Positions 8,460-17,415 of a DNA stretch of 64,000 nucleotides are shown here, piece after piece. Each line of letters begins with the position of its first letter. Positions within the stretch are counted from its first letter, which is position 1. The notes beneath the pieces were generated by a model. That model had not been told where the DNA came from and made no database searches. It worked only from the letters and a program-made list of their open reading frames with translations. Source of the stretch: Vreelandella piezotolerans (GTDB lineage: Bacteria > Pseudomonadota > Gammaproteobacteria > Pseudomonadales > Halomonadaceae); the NCBI RefSeq assembly GCF_012427705.1, contig NZ_CP048602.1:3782001-3846000 (forward strand), given 5' to 3'. The translations under genes and the position numbers were made by a program.

Positions 8460-9265
8460 CGTTATCGTCCGCCAACCCGCCTCATGCATCGGTGACTCGC
8501 TTTACTGCCGAGACCTGCTGTTTGAGCATCAACCAGTTTCACCTCGCCTATGCGGGGAAAACGGCGTTGCGTGACCTAACGCTCGAGGTGCCTCGCCACC
8601 GAGTCACCGCTTTCATCGGCCCGTCGGGCTGCGGAAAATCGACGTTACTGCGTGCTATCAATCGGCTGCACGATCTTAACGAGTCGGTGACGCATCGAGG
8701 TCAGATTCAGCTGGAGGGTCAGGACATTCACGCCCCACAGATGAACGTCACCGAACTGCGTCGCCGTGTGGGCATGGTGTTTCAGACGCCCAACCCATTC
8801 CCAATGTCCATTTATGAAAACGTCGCCTTTGGGCTGCGTTTGCAAGGGCGCATGCCCAAGCGCAAACGCGACGACATCATCGAGTGGGCATTGACGTCCG
8901 CGGCTTTGTGGGACGAGGTGAAAGATCGCCTGCATCGCTCGGCGTGGCAGCTATCCGGGGGTCAGCAGCAGCGTTTAGTGATTGCCCGGACGCTCGCCGT
9001 ACAGCCCGACGTGCTGCTGCTCGACGAGCCCGCCTCGGCGCTGGATCCGATCTCGACGCTGAAAATCGAAGAGCTGATTCGTAACCTGAAATCCCAGCTC
9101 ACGCTGGTATTAGTGACGCACAATATGCAGCAAGCCGCACGGGTATCCGACTACACGGCTTTTTTGCAGCAAGGTGAACTCGTTGAATACGGGCCAACGG
9201 ATCAAGTGTTCACCAACCCGCGTTTACAGCGCACCGAAAATTACATCACCGGCCGCATGACCTAG
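8453..9265 (+). CDS. pstB: phosphate ABC transporter ATP-binding protein PstB
   Basis: ATPase of the Pst importer, 270 residues. Walker [10 protein letters not shown] is at residues 56-64, the Q loop is [20 protein letters not shown], the ABC signature LSGGQQQR is near 166, and Walker [13 protein letters not shown] follows. The switch histidine is in LVTHNMQQA. The NPFPMS sequence after the Q loop is typical of PstB. The start ATG overlaps the end of pstA by seven bases. The product energises phosphate uptake and, with PhoU, relays phosphate status to PhoR. Confidence 0.95.
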   Translation: MLALSSANPPHASVTRFTAETCCLSINQFHLAYAGKTALRDLTLEVPRHRVTAFIGPSGCGKSTLLRAINRLHDLNESVTHRGQIQLEGQDIHAPQMNVTELRRRVGMVFQTPNPFPMSIYENVAFGLRLQGRMPKRKRDDIIEWALTSAALWDEVKDRLHRSAWQLSGGQQQRLVIARTLAVQPDVLLLDEPASALDPISTLKIEELIRNLKSQLTLVLVTHNMQQAARVSDYTAFLQQGELVEYGPTDQVFTNPRLQRTENYITGRMT

Positions 9266-9295
9266 GCCCAACCGACGTTACGTCAGGAGTGCTCA

Positions 9296-10021
9296 ATGGA
9301 TATTACGAGCGATACCCACAGCCAGCATATCTCTCGCCAGTTCAACCAGGAGCTGGAAGAGCTGAAAACCCACCTGATGGCCATGGGCGGTCTGGTGGAA
9401 AAACAGGTGCAAGATGCCGTTCACGCGCTGCTGGAAGGCGACAGCCGTCTCGCCGAAAAAGTGCGTGACAACGACCGCCAGGTCAACGACCTGCAGCTAC
9501 AGATCGATGACGAATGTACCCGCGTCCTAGCGCGTCGTCAGCCAGCCGCCTCTGACCTGCGCTTGGTACTAGCGGTCATTCGCGCCACGTCGGATCTCGA
9601 GCGGATAGGCGACGAAGCCAGCAAAATCGCCCGTAACGCACTTTTGCTGAGTGAGAACAGCAGCAGTATTCGTGGTTTGGTAGAAGTGCGACATATCAGT
9701 GAACACGTGCGTAAGATGCTACGCGATGCGCTGACGGCCTTTGCCCGCTTCGATACCGAGCTTGCCATGCAGGTCGTGCGGGAAGACGAGTCCGTGGATG
9801 ACGAATACGGCAGCGCCATGCGCTCGCTGATGACGTTCATGATGGAAGACTCGCGCTCGATCAGTTCCGTGTTGAGCATCATGTGGGTTCTCCGAGCATT
9901 GGAGCGCGTGGGCGACCACGCCAATAATCTGGCGGAGTACGTGGTCTACCTGGTGAAAGGCTTGGATATTCGCCACAGCGACCCCGACACCCTAGATCAG
10001 AAGATGCTGAAAAAGCCTTGA
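9296..10021 (+). CDS. phoU: phosphate signalling regulator PhoU
   Basis: A 241-residue all-helical protein with two tandem PhoU domains (about residues 20-110 and 125-215). Each carries the acidic metal-binding signature: D-ERIGDEA in the first and RALERVGDHANN in the second. PhoU sits between the Pst transporter and PhoR and keeps PhoR inactive when phosphate is plentiful. It is 30 bases downstream of pstB with a GGAG ribosome site and ends the operon at a strong terminator. Confidence 0.95.
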   Translation: MDITSDTHSQHISRQFNQELEELKTHLMAMGGLVEKQVQDAVHALLEGDSRLAEKVRDNDRQVNDLQLQIDDECTRVLARRQPAASDLRLVLAVIRATSDLERIGDEASKIARNALLLSENSSSIRGLVEVRHISEHVRKMLRDALTAFARFDTELAMQVVREDESVDDEYGSAMRSLMTFMMEDSRSISSVLSIMWVLRALERVGDHANNLAEYVVYLVKGLDIRHSDPDTLDQKMLKKP

Positions 10022-10047
10022 CCTGACAGGTCATTGCTCCTGCAATA

Positions 10048-10075
10048 CGCCCAGATGACTCATCTGGGCGTTTTT
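10048..10075 (+). terminator. rho-independent terminator ending the pst-phoU operon
   Basis: A perfect 10-bp stem (CGCCCAGATG / CATCTGGGCG) with loop ACT is followed by five T. It lies 26 bases after the phoU stop and its T tract touches the ribosome site of the next gene (AAAGGAG at 10076-10082). Confidence 0.92.
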
Positions 10076-10087
10076 AAAGGAGACAAC

Positions 10088-10819
10088 ATGGTGGATGCCA
10101 TCACGGCGTTGAGCCAAGGCACGCGTTTGGTGTATCAAAAAGGGCTGCGGCGCTACATTTTCCTCCCCATCCTGGTCAACCTCATCGTCTACGCCAGTAT
10201 GCTCAGCGTCGTATTCCAGGGCTTTTCAGGCTGGTTGGATAGCGCCATGACCATGGTGCCCGGTTGGCTGGAGTGGCTCTCCTGGCTGATTTGGCCGCTC
10301 TTTTTCGTTAGCCTGCTGGTGGTGATCTTTTTCACCTTCACCCTCGTGACTCACCTCATTGCCGCACCGTTTTACGGCTTTCTTGCCGCAAAAGTCGAGC
10401 GACAAGCCACCGGGCGGGAACCGCTGGACGATCGCGGACTGGCTAAAACGGCCATCGACGCACTGGGGCGCGAGCTGGTCAAGCTGGGCTATATTCTGCC
10501 GCGCATGGCGGCGCTGTTCATGCTCAGCTGGATTCCCGGCCTCAACCTACTTGCGCCGCTTTTGTGGGCGCTGTTTTCCGCCTGGGTGATGGCGATCACC
10601 TATCTGGATTATCCAATGGATAATAACAAAGTCACGTTTCGTGATATGCGCAGCCGCCTCTCGCGACGCTGGTGGCCCAGCCTTACCTACGGCGGGTTGA
10701 TCATGCTGGTTACCTGGATTCCCCTTGCCAACCTGTTTTTGATACCCGGCGCCGTCGCAGGAGCAGTGCTCATGTGGGACGGGCATTATCGCGGCACACA
10801 GGATGTAGTGAATCCTTGA
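10088..10819 (+). CDS. cysZ: CysZ-family sulfate uptake / EI24 membrane protein
   Basis: A 243-residue membrane protein of the CysZ (EI24) family, which allows sulfate entry for cysteine synthesis. Four or more hydrophobic stretches are present, with the family features LIAAPFYGFLAAKVE near residue 95 and a C-terminal LIPGAVAGAVLMW segment. The ATG at 10088 is chosen because AAAGGAG precedes it by the right distance; the longer open frame back to 10034 runs through the terminator hairpin. It is unusual to find it directly behind phoU, separated only by a terminator, so it must rely on read-through or a promoter inside phoU. Confidence 0.85.
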   Translation: MVDAITALSQGTRLVYQKGLRRYIFLPILVNLIVYASMLSVVFQGFSGWLDSAMTMVPGWLEWLSWLIWPLFFVSLLVVIFFTFTLVTHLIAAPFYGFLAAKVERQATGREPLDDRGLAKTAIDALGRELVKLGYILPRMAALFMLSWIPGLNLLAPLLWALFSAWVMAITYLDYPMDNNKVTFRDMRSRLSRRWWPSLTYGGLIMLVTWIPLANLFLIPGAVAGAVLMWDGHYRGTQDVVNP

Positions 10820-10848
10820 CGTCGCGTCAGTGGGAGGCATAGACACAA

Positions 10849-10872
10849 AAAACCCCGCCTAGGCGGGGTTTT
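10849..10872. terminator. bidirectional rho-independent terminator between cysZ and the convergent small gene
   Basis: A perfect palindrome AAAACCCCGCCT / AGGCGGGGTTTT gives a GC-rich stem flanked by A on the left and T on the right, so it can terminate both cysZ (plus) and the convergent gene ending at 10891 (minus). Confidence 0.9.
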
Positions 10873-10890
10873 AGGGATATAGCGCTGAGC

Positions 10891-11211
10891 TTACCAACGG
10901 ATACCGTCACCTTCGTCGCGGTTCAGCTCATTGGCGTCATAGCCCGTTTTGCGGGTGGCTGTATCGGTTGAGTCGTTGGCGCTGCTAGACGTAGAGTAAT
11001 CCAGCGTGTCACCTTCGTCATGGATCAGGTCACTAGTAGAGTACTGGGCCGGACCTGACGTATTGTGCGAACTTGGCTCGATAATATCGTGACCTGCAGA
11101 ACGGTCTTTATTCAATTCAATGGACGTGTGGGCAAAGGCCATTGGACTTGCAACCAAACCGAATGCAACGCTTAGAACAGCCGTCTTTTTCGCTAACTCG
11201 TTAAATAACAT
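10891..11211 (-). CDS. small acidic secreted protein with DEGD motifs (paralogue of the gene at 11791-12090)
   Basis: A 106-residue protein of unknown function. The ATG at 11211 is preceded by AAAGGAG; an upstream in-frame ATG at 11265 lacks this. Residues 1-27 form a signal peptide ending SPMAFA. The mature part is polar and acidic, low in complexity (Ser/Thr/Asp), and has a recurring short motif: ELNKD, DLIHDEGD and ELNRDEGD. The signal peptide and the HDEGD motif recur in the neighbouring gene at 11791-12090, so the two are probably paralogues. The protein is likely periplasmic or released. No cysteine remains after cleavage. I do not recognise a named family. Confidence 0.65.
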   Translation of the reverse strand: MLFNELAKKTAVLSVAFGLVASPMAFAHTSIELNKDRSAGHDIIEPSSHNTSGPAQYSTSDLIHDEGDTLDYSTSSSANDSTDTATRKTGYDANELNRDEGDGIRW

Positions 11212-11790
11212 CGCTACGTACTCCTTTAACGTGGAGCCAGTCGGCGTAGGCCAGAACCAGAACACATGAGCGCCTACGACTAATGGCTAACTTAACACCT
11301 AGTTAGTGCACACAAGATGCCAAATTACATAGAAAATAAAAAATTATTTTATAAACATGTATTTATACAAATTAAATTGCGCGCAATATAATGCAGCAAC
11401 GTCAAAAATACCTCAAATATATTGTGCAATAATGACACATGCGCCGTGTACGTGGCGCAGAATGACTCACCTTAAGAAAGATTCCGCAGACTTTCATGCA
11501 GGCTCGTTCTAAAGAAAACCTTACATACCCTCTGCATATGCCGCAGGCACAAAAAATTAGACCCCGCAGGGCGGGGTCTTAGTCACTCTTACTTGTCAAC
11601 GATACTGACGTCTGGCTTCCTATCCTTTTGCGGGGTGCCAACCTTGGTATATCCCCTGACCAGCGTATTGATCGTTATCTGATTCTTTCCATGAATCTTT
11701 GAGCATCCTTGCTATAGGACATCCTTGCCCCTTAAATGCTCACTCCTAAGCGTAAGAGTTTTTAACAGCTTTGCAAATAAATGTTACAAC
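11212..11790. other. AT-rich spacer between the two small secreted-protein genes
   Basis: This 579-base gap holds the promoter region of the gene ending at 10891 (an AT-rich stretch near 11320-11400) and a terminator at 11551-11580. Between 11580 and 11790 a 28-codon minus-strand frame (11620-11706, starting MLKDSWKESD) is open but its ribosome site is badly placed, so it is not called. Nothing else was recognised. Confidence 0.5.
11551..11580 (-). terminator. rho-independent terminator for the minus-strand gene at 11791-12090
   Basis: An 8-bp stem GACCCCGC / GCGGGGTC with a 3-base loop is bordered on the left by AAAAAATTA, which is a T-rich tail when read on the minus strand. It lies 210 bases after that gene's stop, leaving a long 3' untranslated part. 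Confidence 0.75.
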
Positions 11791-12090
11791 TTACATGCCG
11801 CTATTTTCTTCCGGAAGCTCTTCGGTGCTGTCGTATGTCGCATCCGAGTCATCGCTCATGGAATTCGGCTCCATATCGCTGGCGTTATCGCCTTCGTCAT
11901 GGGTTAAATCTTGGTTGCCATGATCAGATGTCATTCCAGTATTGCTGGATTGAGATTCTACCGGCTGCTCATCTGGAGAAATATTGTCGGCCGGGTCAGC
12001 AGGCTCTTGGGCAAAAGCCAATGGGCTTGCTACCAAACCAAACGTTACACCTAAAATACCAGCTTTCTTGAGTAGTTCCTTGGACATCAT
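11791..12090 (-). CDS. small acidic secreted protein, HDEGD-motif paralogue
   Basis: A 99-residue protein of unknown function preceded by a strong GAGGAGG site; a second ATG directly follows the first. Residues 1-27 are a signal peptide (FGLVASPLAFA core) almost the same as that of the gene at 10891-11211. The mature chain is highly acidic, with many Asp, Glu and Ser, and contains DLTHDEGD near residue 60, again matching the other gene. It looks intrinsically disordered. Such acidic small periplasmic proteins suit a halophile, but no role can be assigned. The two genes lie inside the phosphate block, on the same strand and 579 bases apart. Confidence 0.62.
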   Translation of the reverse strand: MMSKELLKKAGILGVTFGLVASPLAFAQEPADPADNISPDEQPVESQSSNTGMTSDHGNQDLTHDEGDNASDMEPNSMSDDSDATYDSTEELPEENSGM

Positions 12091-12447
12091 ATTCCGCCTC
12101 CTCGATCGCTGTGAAATACCGCTTTAGTAAGGAAGAGCGACTTCATGTCTTACCAGTTCCTGCGGTAATCTTCCTTACCAGAATTTTTGCATCCGACATG
12201 CCAAAATTTCAAAAAAATAGAAAAATACATATAAATACAATAGTTTATAAAAAAATAAAGCCATGCCAAAATAGCTTCAGCCGCGATTTCATAGCGAGTT
12301 AATTGGCTACATATGGCACATGCGCGGTGTTTGACCATGCTTACATGCCAATATGACACACTTGTACATAGATTATGCAAATCGACGAATGAGGAAGGAT
12401 TGAGTGTACGAGGTGAGGCCGGTGAAACAAGTGGCCGAGCGGCGTTT
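12091..12447. other. AT-rich intergenic region between the small secreted gene and phoR
   Basis: About 356 bases with clearly lower GC than the surroundings, containing the likely promoter of the minus-strand gene ending at 11791. Open frames of about 60 codons here have poor starts and no recognisable product. No terminator was seen after phoR. Confidence 0.5.
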
Positions 12448-13740
12448 TTAATCGTTGACCACCCGAGTGGCCGGGAATACGCAACGGAACAGTGCCCCTT
12501 CACCGGGCAACGACTCCACTTGGAGCTGCGCATCGTGGCGCAGGAGAACGTGTTTTACAATGGCCAGGCCCAGCCCAGTGCCACCGGTGGCGGTGCTGCG
12601 GCCCTTATCGACGCGGTAGAAGCGTTCGGTGAGACGCGGGATATGGACCGGATCGATCCCTTCACCGTCGTCGTCCACTTCGATGCAGGCACTGCCATTG
12701 GGCAGAGCCGCCCAGCGGAGCGTGATTTGACTTCCCTCCGGCGTATAGCGCACTGCGTTGAATGCCAAGTTGGAGATCGCACTGCGCAGCTCCTGCTCAC
12801 TGCCGATTAGGCGCGCTTCGCAATCGAGTACGATCTGCACGCTGTGTTGCTGGTGAGACAGCGCCAGCGCATCGCGGCGAATACTCTCCAGCATCGGCCC
12901 GACGGCAAGCGGCTGGTGATCTTCTCCCCCTCGATCGATTTCGAGCCTAGAGAGCAGTAGCAGGTCGTTGACCAAGTTCTGCATGCGCTTGGTCTGCTCC
13001 TCCATTTGACCGATGCCTTTGCCCAAACGGGGCGGCAGCAGCTCTTTCAAATCGCCATAGGTTTCCAAGTAACCCGACAGCACGGTCAGCGGTGTGCGCA
13101 GCTCGTGAGACACGTTGGCTACGAAGTCACGGCGCATCTGTTCGAGGCGATGCAAGCGCGTAATGTCCCGGGCCATGACCAAGCGCTCGTCATCACCATA
13201 GAGCGTGATTTGATACTGCAGAATACGCCGCTCATCGATGGGTGAGGTGAGTGTTAGCGGCTCGCCATACTCCCGGGCATTGAAGTAGCTAATGAAGCGT
13301 GGGTCGCGCAGCAAGTTGGTAATATGCTGCCCGCGGTCATGGGCGGTTTGCAGGCCCAACATCTCGGTAGCCGCGCTGTTCCACCACTCTAAATCACCAT
13401 GCCGATCCAGCATCACGACGCTATCACGCATCGCCTCCGAGGATTCCTGAATACGCGCAAGGGTCGCCCGCAGGCGGCTTTGCGTGATGCGTTGGCTCTT
13501 TTGATAGCGGTAGAGACGATCGAAAAGCTCACCCCAAAGCCCCGTTGCCGCGGGCGGCTCATCGTGAGGGTGAAGCGTCAGCCATTGGAACAGCGCCTTT
13601 AATTGGCGCAAGTGATAAATCAAACAGAATAAGAGGCCAGCGGCGAGCCCCACACCGGGATACCCCACCAGCCACCCCAGGCACATGCCCAATAGCGCCA
13701 GCCAGGTAATGCGCCACCATTCACGGCTCCACAGGCGCAC
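12448..13740 (-). CDS. phoR: phosphate-regulon sensor histidine kinase PhoR
   Basis: A 430-residue membrane-anchored sensor kinase. Two hydrophobic segments lie within residues 10-45 with almost no periplasmic loop, as expected for PhoR, which senses the Pst-PhoU complex. A PAS domain follows (about 100-200). The HisKA box has the phospho-accepting His in VSHELRTPLT near residue 215, and the HATPase domain shows the N box NLAFNAVRYTPEG, G1 DDGEGI and G2 GTGLGLAIVKH. Under low phosphate it phosphorylates PhoB; otherwise it dephosphorylates it. It lies two bases downstream of phoB in the same operon. Confidence 0.95.
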   Translation of the reverse strand: MRLWSREWWRITWLALLGMCLGWLVGYPGVGLAAGLLFCLIYHLRQLKALFQWLTLHPHDEPPAATGLWGELFDRLYRYQKSQRITQSRLRATLARIQESSEAMRDSVVMLDRHGDLEWWNSAATEMLGLQTAHDRGQHITNLLRDPRFISYFNAREYGEPLTLTSPIDERRILQYQITLYGDDERLVMARDITRLHRLEQMRRDFVANVSHELRTPLTVLSGYLETYGDLKELLPPRLGKGIGQMEEQTKRMQNLVNDLLLLSRLEIDRGGEDHQPLAVGPMLESIRRDALALSHQQHSVQIVLDCEARLIGSEQELRSAISNLAFNAVRYTPEGSQITLRWAALPNGSACIEVDDDGEGIDPVHIPRLTERFYRVDKGRSTATGGTGLGLAIVKHVLLRHDAQLQVESLPGEGALFRCVFPATRVVND

Positions 13741-13742
13741 GA

Positions 13743-14432
13743 CTACACCCGAGCAGAGAAACGATACCCAGTGCCCCGCACTGTTTGAATCAAATTCTGG
13801 TGCGCCTCCCCTAGCGCCTTACGCAACCGGCGAATGTGCACGTCCACCGTGCGCTCCTCTACGTACACGTTGCCGCCCCACACCTGATCGAGAAGCTGGC
13901 TACGGGTATAGGCACGCTCTTGGTGGGTCATGAAAAACTGCAGTAATCGATACTCGGTAGGGCCCATCTCTAGCGCCTTGCCATGCGCGCTAACACGATG
14001 GCTCACCGGGTCTAACAGCAGCCCATTGATTTCGATGGGATCTTCCACGCCGCGCGGGGTCGCCCGACGCAGAACGGCTTTCAGGCGCGCTACCAGCTCA
14101 CGGGGCGAAAACGGCTTGGTGATGTAATCGTCGGCGCCCGCTTCCAGACCTTGGATCTTATTATCCTCTTCGCCCTTGGCGGTCAGCATGATGATCGGCA
14201 GTTCCGCAGTAGCCTCTTCGCGCTTGAGACGGCGTGCCAATTCGATGCCGCTGGTGCCAGGCATCATCCAGTCCAGCAGCAGCAGGTCGGGCTGATGATC
14301 TACGACCATCGCGTGGGCATCCTGGGCGTTATCCGCTTCAAGCACGCGATAGTCAGCCATTTCCAGCGCCACAGCGATCATCTCGCGAATGGGCGCCTCA
14401 TCATCGACGATCAGTACGGTCTTGGCGGTCAT
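13743..14432 (-). CDS. phoB: phosphate-regulon response regulator PhoB
   Basis: An OmpR-type response regulator of 229 residues. The receiver domain has the acidic pair DDEAP near residue 10, the phospho-acceptor Asp in [10 protein letters not shown] near 54, and Lys in KPFSPREL near 106. The C-terminal winged helix (about 130-229) ends [14 protein letters not shown]. Phosphorylated PhoB binds Pho boxes and turns on phosphate scavenging. Two Pho boxes lie 52-101 bases upstream, so the phoBR operon is most likely self-activated. Confidence 0.96.
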   Translation of the reverse strand: MTAKTVLIVDDEAPIREMIAVALEMADYRVLEADNAQDAHAMVVDHQPDLLLLDWMMPGTSGIELARRLKREEATAELPIIMLTAKGEEDNKIQGLEAGADDYITKPFSPRELVARLKAVLRRATPRGVEDPIEINGLLLDPVSHRVSAHGKALEMGPTEYRLLQFFMTHQERAYTRSQLLDQVWGGNVYVEERTVDVHIRRLRKALGEAHQNLIQTVRGTGYRFSARV

Positions 14433-14483
14433 TCCAGGGCCTCACGGTGTGCTAAGAAAGCTCATGTATGCGAAAACGGTTCA

Positions 14484-14533
14484 ATGACATGTCTGTGACG
14501 ATAACACCATGACTTAATGACAATTCTATGACA
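14484..14533 (-). promoter_or_regulatory. two Pho boxes upstream of phoB
   Basis: Read on the plus strand, ATGACA-N5-GTGACG is at 14484-14500 and ATGACA-N5-ATGACA at 14517-14533. Each has the 11-base half-site period of a Pho box, oriented to drive the minus-strand phoB gene. The second is a perfect pair; the first has two deviations. They lie between the phoB start and the ubiA stop. Confidence 0.75.
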
Positions 14534-14543
14534 CCCAGCAATA

Positions 14544-15440
14544 TTAGCCAGCCACGGGCCACTCGCTTAGAGCAATGCCGGTAAAGACCAAGAGCCCCGA
14601 CCAGTGATTATTCAAAAACGCTTGGAAACAGCGATCACGCTCCCGGTGAACGATCAAACGCTGTTGATGGGCAAAGGTTACCGCCATTCCGACCACACCG
14701 AGCCAGAAGAAACCGCCCAGGCTCGCCATCAGCCCCACCCAAATCAACAACGCTAGGGTGGCAAGCTGCAGCAAGCCAATGATGAGACGGTCGGCACTGC
14801 CAAACAGCACCGCCGTGGATTTGATGCCGATCTTCAGGTCGTCATCGCGATCGACCATGGCGTACTGGGTATCGTAGGCCACTGTCCATAGCACGTTAGC
14901 GCTGAACAGTAGCCACGCCACGAGTGGCACCTCGCCGAGCACGGCGCCAAACGCCATCGGAATCGCCCAGGAGAACGCCGCCCCCAGGACCACTTGGGGA
15001 AAGTGGGTATAGCGCTTCATGAAAGGATAAATGAACGCTAGCAGCACACCGCCGAAGGAGAGCAGCACGGTAAACCAATTGGTCAACAGGACCAACACGA
15101 AGGCCGCCGCCACCAGCGCCACGAACAGCAGCTGCGCCTCGGTTTCACTAATACGGCCGGTGGCCAGCGGCCGCTGCCGGGTGCGCTTTACATGGCCATC
15201 GAAGTGGCGGTCGGCGTAGTCGTTCACCACGCAGCCTGCCGCGCGCATTACGTACACCCCGGCAATGAAGATCAGCAGTACATCGCGGCCCGGCACCCCG
15301 TCCGAGGCGATCCACAGCGCCCATAGCGTTGGCCACATCAACAGCCAAGTACCTATCGGCCGGTCCAAGCGCATTAGCTGTAGGAAATCGGTCAGGCGGG
15401 CCCACCCGGTTGGGCGCAACAGAGAACGGTCCATGCTCAT
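14544..15440 (-). CDS. ubiA: 4-hydroxybenzoate octaprenyltransferase UbiA
   Basis: Integral membrane prenyltransferase of 298 residues that joins the polyprenyl chain to 4-hydroxybenzoate in ubiquinone synthesis. The first Asp-rich motif [19 protein letters not shown] (near residue 75) and the second, [12 protein letters not shown] (near 200), bind the Mg-diphosphate. About eight or nine membrane segments are present. The ATG at 15440 has GAGGTAAGC before it. It is 32 bases downstream of ubiC, the enzyme that makes its aromatic substrate, so the two form an operon. Confidence 0.95.
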   Translation of the reverse strand: MSMDRSLLRPTGWARLTDFLQLMRLDRPIGTWLLMWPTLWALWIASDGVPGRDVLLIFIAGVYVMRAAGCVVNDYADRHFDGHVKRTRQRPLATGRISETEAQLLFVALVAAAFVLVLLTNWFTVLLSFGGVLLAFIYPFMKRYTHFPQVVLGAAFSWAIPMAFGAVLGEVPLVAWLLFSANVLWTVAYDTQYAMVDRDDDLKIGIKSTAVLFGSADRLIIGLLQLATLALLIWVGLMASLGGFFWLGVVGMAVTFAHQQRLIVHRERDRCFQAFLNNHWSGLLVFTGIALSEWPVAG

Positions 15441-15472
15441 GCTTACCTCGTCGAAAAAGTCGCTGCGTTAGC

Positions 15473-16030
15473 CTAGCGCGACGGCAGGCTCAGTGCATCT
15501 GTCATGGTGGATAAAAAGTACTCCTGCACCAGCAACGACAGCCCGCCGTGCTCAAAGACGGAGCGCCGCCCCCAAAGGCTACTGGCCGACGATCCCAGCG
15601 TCAGCCGGTTGAATGGCGGCGCGGCCGACGTTACTTCCAGCGGCCCGCGCACCAAATCAGGCTTCTGGAATAGCCAGCTGCCTAGCGAACGCTCACCTAA
15701 GTTGCCCAACCCTTTGCCCTGCAGGTGGTGAAGCGATGCCACCGAACGCGCCACGACCCACGGCGTTTCATCGATACACAGCGCCACCTCACGCAGCCAC
15801 GCATAGCGGCGGTGTGCAATGCCCAGGGCAAGGGCTTCATCGCGCTGGGGCAGGCCGATGGTCTGGCGCAACACGCGCACCCGAAATGCGCCCGGCTTAC
15901 CGGCGGCCATCAGGCGGGCGGTCAACGAATCCGTGGAGGCGACCCACTGCCACCAAGGCGCGCTCATGGCTGGCCGAGCAGCGGCCACCGGCAGCCACTG
16001 AGGAAAGAGTGAAAACTCGGGGGCGGTCAC
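15473..16030 (-). CDS. ubiC: chorismate--pyruvate lyase UbiC
   Basis: A 185-residue soluble enzyme that turns chorismate into 4-hydroxybenzoate and pyruvate, the first committed step of ubiquinone synthesis. Family signs are WQWVASTDSLTARL at the N terminus, RVLRQTIGLP near residue 55, the REVALCIDETPWVVARSV strand, and RRSVFEHGGLSLLVQEYFL at the end, with the catalytic arginine and glutamate of the family. The start is a GTG at 16030 behind TGGAGG. It is divergent from the reductase gene at 16117 and leads into ubiA. Confidence 0.93.
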   Translation of the reverse strand: MTAPEFSLFPQWLPVAAARPAMSAPWWQWVASTDSLTARLMAAGKPGAFRVRVLRQTIGLPQRDEALALGIAHRRYAWLREVALCIDETPWVVARSVASLHHLQGKGLGNLGERSLGSWLFQKPDLVRGPLEVTSAAPPFNRLTLGSSASSLWGRRSVFEHGGLSLLVQEYFLSTMTDALSLPSR

Positions 16031-16116
16031 CTAGGCCTCCAGGGCAGTCAATTGAGAGTGAGCTAGTGTAACATGGTGGTTTGTAGGCTTTTGTTCCACC
16101 GACGTCAGGGGACGGT

Positions 16117-17313
16117 ATGCCCAACTCACACACGACCTCTTCCACGCCCTCTCCTCACTCAACTGCTCTGGCGATCGTCGGAACCGGCATGGCAGGCGTG
16201 GGGCTAGCGCGTACCCTGCGACGCCAGGGAGATACACGCACTATCACGCTGATCAGTGCAGACAGCGGCGATGACTACAGCAAGCCCCTGCTTTCCACCG
16301 GCTTTGCCAAACGCCTCGGCCCTGACAAGCTCGCCCAGCGCGATGCCAGTGCACTGGCAGACGAACTCAATGCCGAGGTCATTACCCACACCCAAGTGAC
16401 GCATCTAGATGTGGATAACCAAACGCTACACCTGAGCAGCGGCGCCACGCTTCGTTACGATGACGTGGTGCTGGCCACCGGTGCCGCCCCTCGCAGGCCA
16501 TTCAGCGTGCCCAGCGCACTGGCGGAGCGCTGCTTTACCGTCAATGACTTAGACGACTACCGGCACCTGCATGAAGCACTCACTCAGCCGAGCCGCGTGG
16601 CGATCATTGGGGCCGGGCTCGTTGGCTGTGAATTCGCCAATGACTTGCACGCAGGCGGACACCAACTCACCGTAATCGCGCCGGAGAGCGCCCCACTGCC
16701 GCGGCTGCTGCCCGAACCACTGGGTCATGCGCTGGCCAATGCGTTTCACGCGGCAGGCATTCGCCTCGCACTAGGGCGCAGCTTGGACACGCTTTCCCAA
16801 GCGGCCGACAACGCCGTAGCTTTGCACTTGGATAACGGCGAGCGGCACGCGGTAGATCTCGTCCTCTTCGCCACCGGCTTGATACCACGCACGGCGTTAG
16901 CAGAGGCCGCTGGCCTAACCGTAAGTGCCAGCGGCATTCACGTCGACCGCCACCTCCGCACTCGCCAGCCTAACGTTTATGCCCTGGGTGATGCAGCCTG
17001 TATCGACGGTGTGAACGCCATGTATGTCCAGCCGCTGCAAGCCAGCGTTAAAGCGTTGGCGGCGACGCTCACCGGCACGCCTACCGCGGTTCGCTTTGGC
17101 GCATGGCCCGTGGTGGTCAAAACGCCGCTACTGCCCATCGTGGCCTACCCCCCAACGCAGCCACCCAAACGCTGGCGAATCGAAGGCGACGGTGACGATT
17201 TCACCGCCTTGGCCGAAGATAAAGACGGTCGTTTGATTGGTTTTGCGTTGACAGGCGGCTGTGTGAGAAGGAAAGTGGAGCTTTCCAGAGCCGCCCCCAC
17301 CCTGCTAGGCTGA
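16117..17313 (+). CDS. rubredoxin-NAD(P)+ reductase-like FAD-dependent oxidoreductase
   Basis: A 398-residue flavoprotein with two Rossmann folds: the FAD-binding GTGMAGVGLAR near residue 24 and the NAD(P)-binding GAGLVGCEFAN near 165. ATGAAPRRP and YALGDAACIDGVNAMYVQPLQ are the usual FAD-contacting stretches of the AlkT/RubB group. It would pass electrons from NAD(P)H to rubredoxin for alkane or fatty-acid hydroxylation or oxygen defence. In Pseudomonas the same gene order has rubredoxin genes beside it, but none is found here. It could instead serve another small electron carrier. Confidence 0.8.
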   Translation: MPNSHTTSSTPSPHSTALAIVGTGMAGVGLARTLRRQGDTRTITLISADSGDDYSKPLLSTGFAKRLGPDKLAQRDASALADELNAEVITHTQVTHLDVDNQTLHLSSGATLRYDDVVLATGAAPRRPFSVPSALAERCFTVNDLDDYRHLHEALTQPSRVAIIGAGLVGCEFANDLHAGGHQLTVIAPESAPLPRLLPEPLGHALANAFHAAGIRLALGRSLDTLSQAADNAVALHLDNGERHAVDLVLFATGLIPRTALAEAAGLTVSASGIHVDRHLRTRQPNVYALGDAACIDGVNAMYVQPLQASVKALAATLTGTPTAVRFGAWPVVVKTPLLPIVAYPPTQPPKRWRIEGDGDDFTALAEDKDGRLIGFALTGGCVRRKVELSRAAPTLLG

Positions 17314-17415
17314 TTTTCGCCGCGTTCGCGACTAGGCTAAAAAAGCTCCGCCTGCTGGGGTAAGCCGAGCAACCAACAACATTGATGTCTGTTTTTTCAC
17401 AAGGGAGATTCCTTT

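Noticed and set aside
11620..11706. 28-codon minus-strand frame (MLKDSWKESD start) between two small secreted genes
   Set aside because: The AGG preceding the ATG touches it, leaving no ribosome-site spacing, and no homologue is known to me. It could be real but the sequence alone does not support it.
12111..12302. 63-codon plus-strand frame in the AT-rich gap before phoR
   Set aside because: No ribosome site, basic low-complexity product, and it sits in what is probably a promoter region.
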